A stretch of 17,551 bases of DNA, taken from Bacillota bacterium (GTDB lineage: Bacteria; Bacillota; Clostridia; Clostridiales; Clostridiaceae). The stretch spans positions 1 through 17,551 of the forward strand of contig JAUZPH010000018.1 of the NCBI GenBank assembly GCA_030706065.1, read 5' to 3'. A program made the position numbers and the translations under genes. Positions 16,445 to 17,551 of this stretch are shown here, one piece after another. The stretch's first letter is position 1. Every line of letters begins with the position of its first letter. The notes beneath the pieces are model-generated. The model ran no database searches. It saw nothing but the letters and a program-made list of their open reading frames with translations, and had not been told where the DNA came from.

Positions 16445-16479
16445 AAATTGTCATGATTTTACCGCATCACTGACAATTT
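16445..16479 (-). repeat. Hairpin with U-tract between repeat copies B and C
   Basis: AAATTGTCA (16445-16453) pairs with TGACAATTT (16471-16479). The stem continues as TGAT/ATCA with one unpaired C. In the minus direction it is followed by TTTTTATTTAT, so it could terminate leftward transcription from the Cys-rich microprotein gene or from the repeats. The nearest upstream gene is 500 bp away, which makes this uncertain. Confidence 0.5.
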
Positions 16480-16528
16480 GAAGCTTGGGAATCAATATAA
16501 TCATAAGTCAGGCACCGCACAGAACCAG

Positions 16529-16639
16529 TTATATAGCTGCGGAAATTTATATTTTAATCTATCGCCTTCGAAAAATCGGTGAAGATTCGATATTTTCTCA
16601 GGCGAATACTTTAAGGTTTAAATTTCCCCATCTGTATAA
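16529..16639 (+). repeat. Structured repeat, copy C (best-preserved)
   Basis: Terminal inverted repeat: GGAAATTTA (16541-16549) with TAAATTTCC (16619-16627). It extends with three mismatches to the ends TTATA (16529-16533) and TATAA (16635-16639). The inner hairpin is TCGCC (16562-16566) with GGCGA (16601-16605), GAAAA/TTTTC, and ATCG/CGAT around loop GTGAAGATT (16579-16587). Relative to A and B, the middle pair of the outer stem has changed from A-T to G-C on both arms. Confidence 0.85.
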
Positions 16640-16798
16640 ATATTGAATCTATAATTGTAACTATAAACACAGGATATCCCCCCACAATAAAGTATGATTA
16701 AATTCTATCACAACTACATAATCGTGGAAATAGAAAAAGCCATTCTTTGACATCATCCTTTAAGATTGCCTGAATTTCTTTCCTGTGCATTTTAACAA
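16640..16798. other. Intergenic stretch with no assigned feature
   Basis: AT-rich DNA between repeat copy C and the long palindrome. I see no open frame with a ribosome binding site, no tRNA-like fold and no clear promoter. The same holds for 16849-16978, between that palindrome and the stop codon of the Cys-rich gene. Confidence 0.5.
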
Positions 16799-16848
16799 CA
16801 AAGCCGGTCGGTAAACTTCTGAAGTACGAAATTTATCCACCGGCTTTG
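16799..16848. repeat. 50-bp imperfect palindrome
   Basis: The outer arms are perfect over 10 bp: CAAAGCCGGT (16799-16808) with ACCGGCTTTG (16839-16848). Pairing continues inward as GGTAAACTTC with GAAATTTATCC, with one bulge and one mismatch, leaving a loop of about 8 nt. It is the only sizeable hairpin just downstream of the Cys-rich microprotein gene. It lacks a run of U on the minus strand, so it is at best a weak terminator or an RNA-stabilising 3' structure. Confidence 0.6.
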
Positions 16849-16978
16849 AGTACAGTACCTCTGGAATATCCAAATTAAAGAAATGTTGTTATCCAGGCTT
16901 TTGTGATAGAATAACAGCTTTAACAAATGAATCCGTCATTTCCTATTTGGTGTGTCTTTGTCCTTCTTCGTAAAGATA

Positions 16979-17167
16979 CTATTCACGGCAATCACAATCA
17001 CAATCGCAATGTTCACGTCTGTCCAATGCAAAGAAGCCGAATATTATGAACAGTATGATAACTATTGTGCAGCAGCCTCCACCTTCACTGTGCCCGGACA
17101 TCCAGCAAGGGTCACAACAAGGCCTGCAGCAGCAGTCACTATGACATCTTCTGTGACATCTACACAT
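16979..17167 (-). CDS. 62-aa Cys-rich single-pass membrane microprotein (hypothetical)
   Basis: I do not recognise the family. The protein has 15 Cys in 62 residues. An N-terminal Cys/His/Arg cluster (residues 1-33, 11 Cys including CCC, CC and CC) is followed by a hydrophobic segment TIVIILFIIFGFFAL (34-48, one membrane pass). A short tail alternates Asp and Cys (CDCDCDC, 54-60). Thiol clusters on both sides of a membrane helix suggest metal binding or disulfide cross-linking, as in some spore-coat or envelope microproteins, but this is inference. The gene is well supported: AAAGGAGG lies eight bases before the ATG. That site is part of a small palindrome (AGGAG-GTG-CTCCT). Repeat copy D lies 52 bp upstream, in sense orientation. 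Confidence 0.75.
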   Translation of the reverse strand: MCRCHRRCHSDCCCRPCCDPCWMSGHSEGGGCCTIVIILFIIFGFFALDRREHCDCDCDCRE

Positions 17168-17180
17168 AGGAGCACCTCCT
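17168..17180 (-). promoter_or_regulatory. Palindromic ribosome binding site of the Cys-rich gene
   Basis: On the minus strand, AGGAGGTGCTCCT ends directly at the ATG. AGGAG can pair with CTCCT across a 3-nt loop, which would mask the Shine-Dalgarno sequence in the free mRNA. It may tune translation, or it may be chance given how short it is. Confidence 0.4.
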
Positions 17181-17219
17181 TTTCAACATGTGTTAGTCAG
17201 CATTTTCGTCGTAATAAAG

Positions 17220-17361
17220 ATGCGGAAATTTAAACCTTTAGTATTCGCCTGAGAAAATATCGAATCTTCACCGATTTTTCCGGATGTAAAATTTCAACGA
17301 ATTAGAATTCAATTTATAAGAAATTTTACATCCCTGATAATTAAAAAATAAATTTCCGCAT
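17220..17361 (-). repeat. Structured repeat, copy D (inverted, enlarged)
   Basis: The outer stem is perfect over 13 bp: ATGCGGAAATTTA (17220-17232) with TAAATTTCCGCAT (17349-17361). Inside are two hairpins. The first is the family core read on the minus strand (17245-17280, loop GTGAAGATT at 17263-17271), nearly identical to copy C on one arm. The second is GGATGTAAAATTTC (17282-17295) with its exact complement at 17320-17333, absent from A, B and C. Together they make a three-way junction. The second hairpin begins where the outer arm of the core would continue, so that arm is replaced. Confidence 0.8.
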
Positions 17362-17446
17362 TTATATATCATATTCTGACAACAGGAATTGTGTAACTAC
17401 GAATTACTTGAAAATGAGTGAATAAAACAACTGTATAAACGTTCTT

Positions 17447-17551
17447 TTATCTTACCTTGAACCATCTCCTGATCTGCCTGTCGCTGCCTTTGGAGCTTTT
17501 ATGCCTGAATTCGCCGGTTTTGGAGTCATAGATATACCTCTTCTCAAAGAA
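17447..17551 (-). CDS. C-terminal end of an unrecognised protein (partial)
   Basis: An open frame enters from the right edge and ends at TAA (17447-17449). The visible 34 residues are strongly basic and end in SDRQIRRWFKVR, with YIYDSKTGEF near the start. The even mix of charged and aromatic residues looks like real coding sequence, but nothing identifies the family. The 85 bp between this stop and repeat copy D hold no clear terminator. Confidence 0.55.
   Translation of the reverse strand, partial: FFEKRYIYDSKTGEFRHKSSKGSDRQIRRWFKVR

Noticed and set aside
16952..17233. A 93-codon plus-strand frame opposite the Cys-rich gene
   Set aside because: It is Ser/Thr-rich, low-complexity translation with no ribosome binding site. 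It overlaps repeat copy D and the better supported minus-strand microprotein gene.
16186..17361. CRISPR array as an explanation for the clustered repeats
   Set aside because: The copies are about 80-140 bp, irregularly spaced, divergent and in both orientations. No short direct repeats with uniform spacers are present, and no cas genes are nearby.

Overview
The window reads as a chromosomal segment of a low-GC, Gram-positive anaerobe of the class Clostridia (Bacillota). The evidence is strong AAAGGAGG-type ribosome binding sites, AT-rich intergenic DNA, consensus sigma-A promoters, a CD3324-family regulator, an anaerobic radical-SAM maturase, and an RND pump without a periplasmic adaptor or outer-membrane partner. 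The species cannot be fixed from the sequence. Almost every gene lies on the minus strand; only the metallophosphoesterase at 12065-12994 is on the plus strand.

Layout, left to right. (1) 10-1050: an IS1595-type transposase broken by an in-frame amber codon and with apparently eroded catalytic residues. (2) 1353-6509, minus strand: a heterodimeric ABC exporter pair (4743-6509 and 2993-4765, translationally coupled), then a metallo-beta-lactamase-fold hydrolase, then after a probable terminator a type I isopentenyl-diphosphate isomerase with its own terminator. (3) 6716-7358, minus strand: a short transcription unit with a consensus promoter, a 32-codon open frame, a structured repeat, a CD3324-family regulator and a strong terminator. 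(4) 7492-11775: a TetR repressor and an RND efflux permease as a two-gene operon. Its promoter has one operator copy filling the -35/-10 spacer and a second just downstream, and a terminator closes the unit. (5) 12065-12994: a calcineurin-like phosphoesterase. (6) 13022-15156: an anSME-type radical SAM/SPASM protein and a dienelactone-hydrolase-family protein, both richer in GC in parts than the flanks. (7) 15333-16163: a SAM methyltransferase. (8) 16186-17361: a hairpin-rich, gene-poor stretch holding four copies of a structured repeat and one 62-aa Cys-rich membrane microprotein gene. (9) 17447-17551: the C-terminal end of an unrecognised protein that runs off the window.

The most unusual signal is the repeat family. 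Five copies (7098-7197, 16186-16280, 16276-16380, 16529-16639, 17220-17361) present a nearly invariant 9-nt loop, KTGAAGATT, on a short stem whose sequence changes while pairing is kept (ATCG/CGAT in four copies, CCCG/CGGG in the fifth; TCACC/GGTGA versus TCGCC/GGCGA farther out). Three copies are closed by a GGAAATTTA/TAAATTTCC terminal inverted repeat. Conserved loop plus covarying stems points to selection on a folded RNA or single-stranded DNA, or to a MITE-like element whose hairpin is recognised. I could not match it to a family I know.

Functionally the window is dominated by export and detoxification (ABC pair, TetR-RND) with scattered hydrolases. No complete metabolic pathway is present, and no sulfatase accompanies the maturase.
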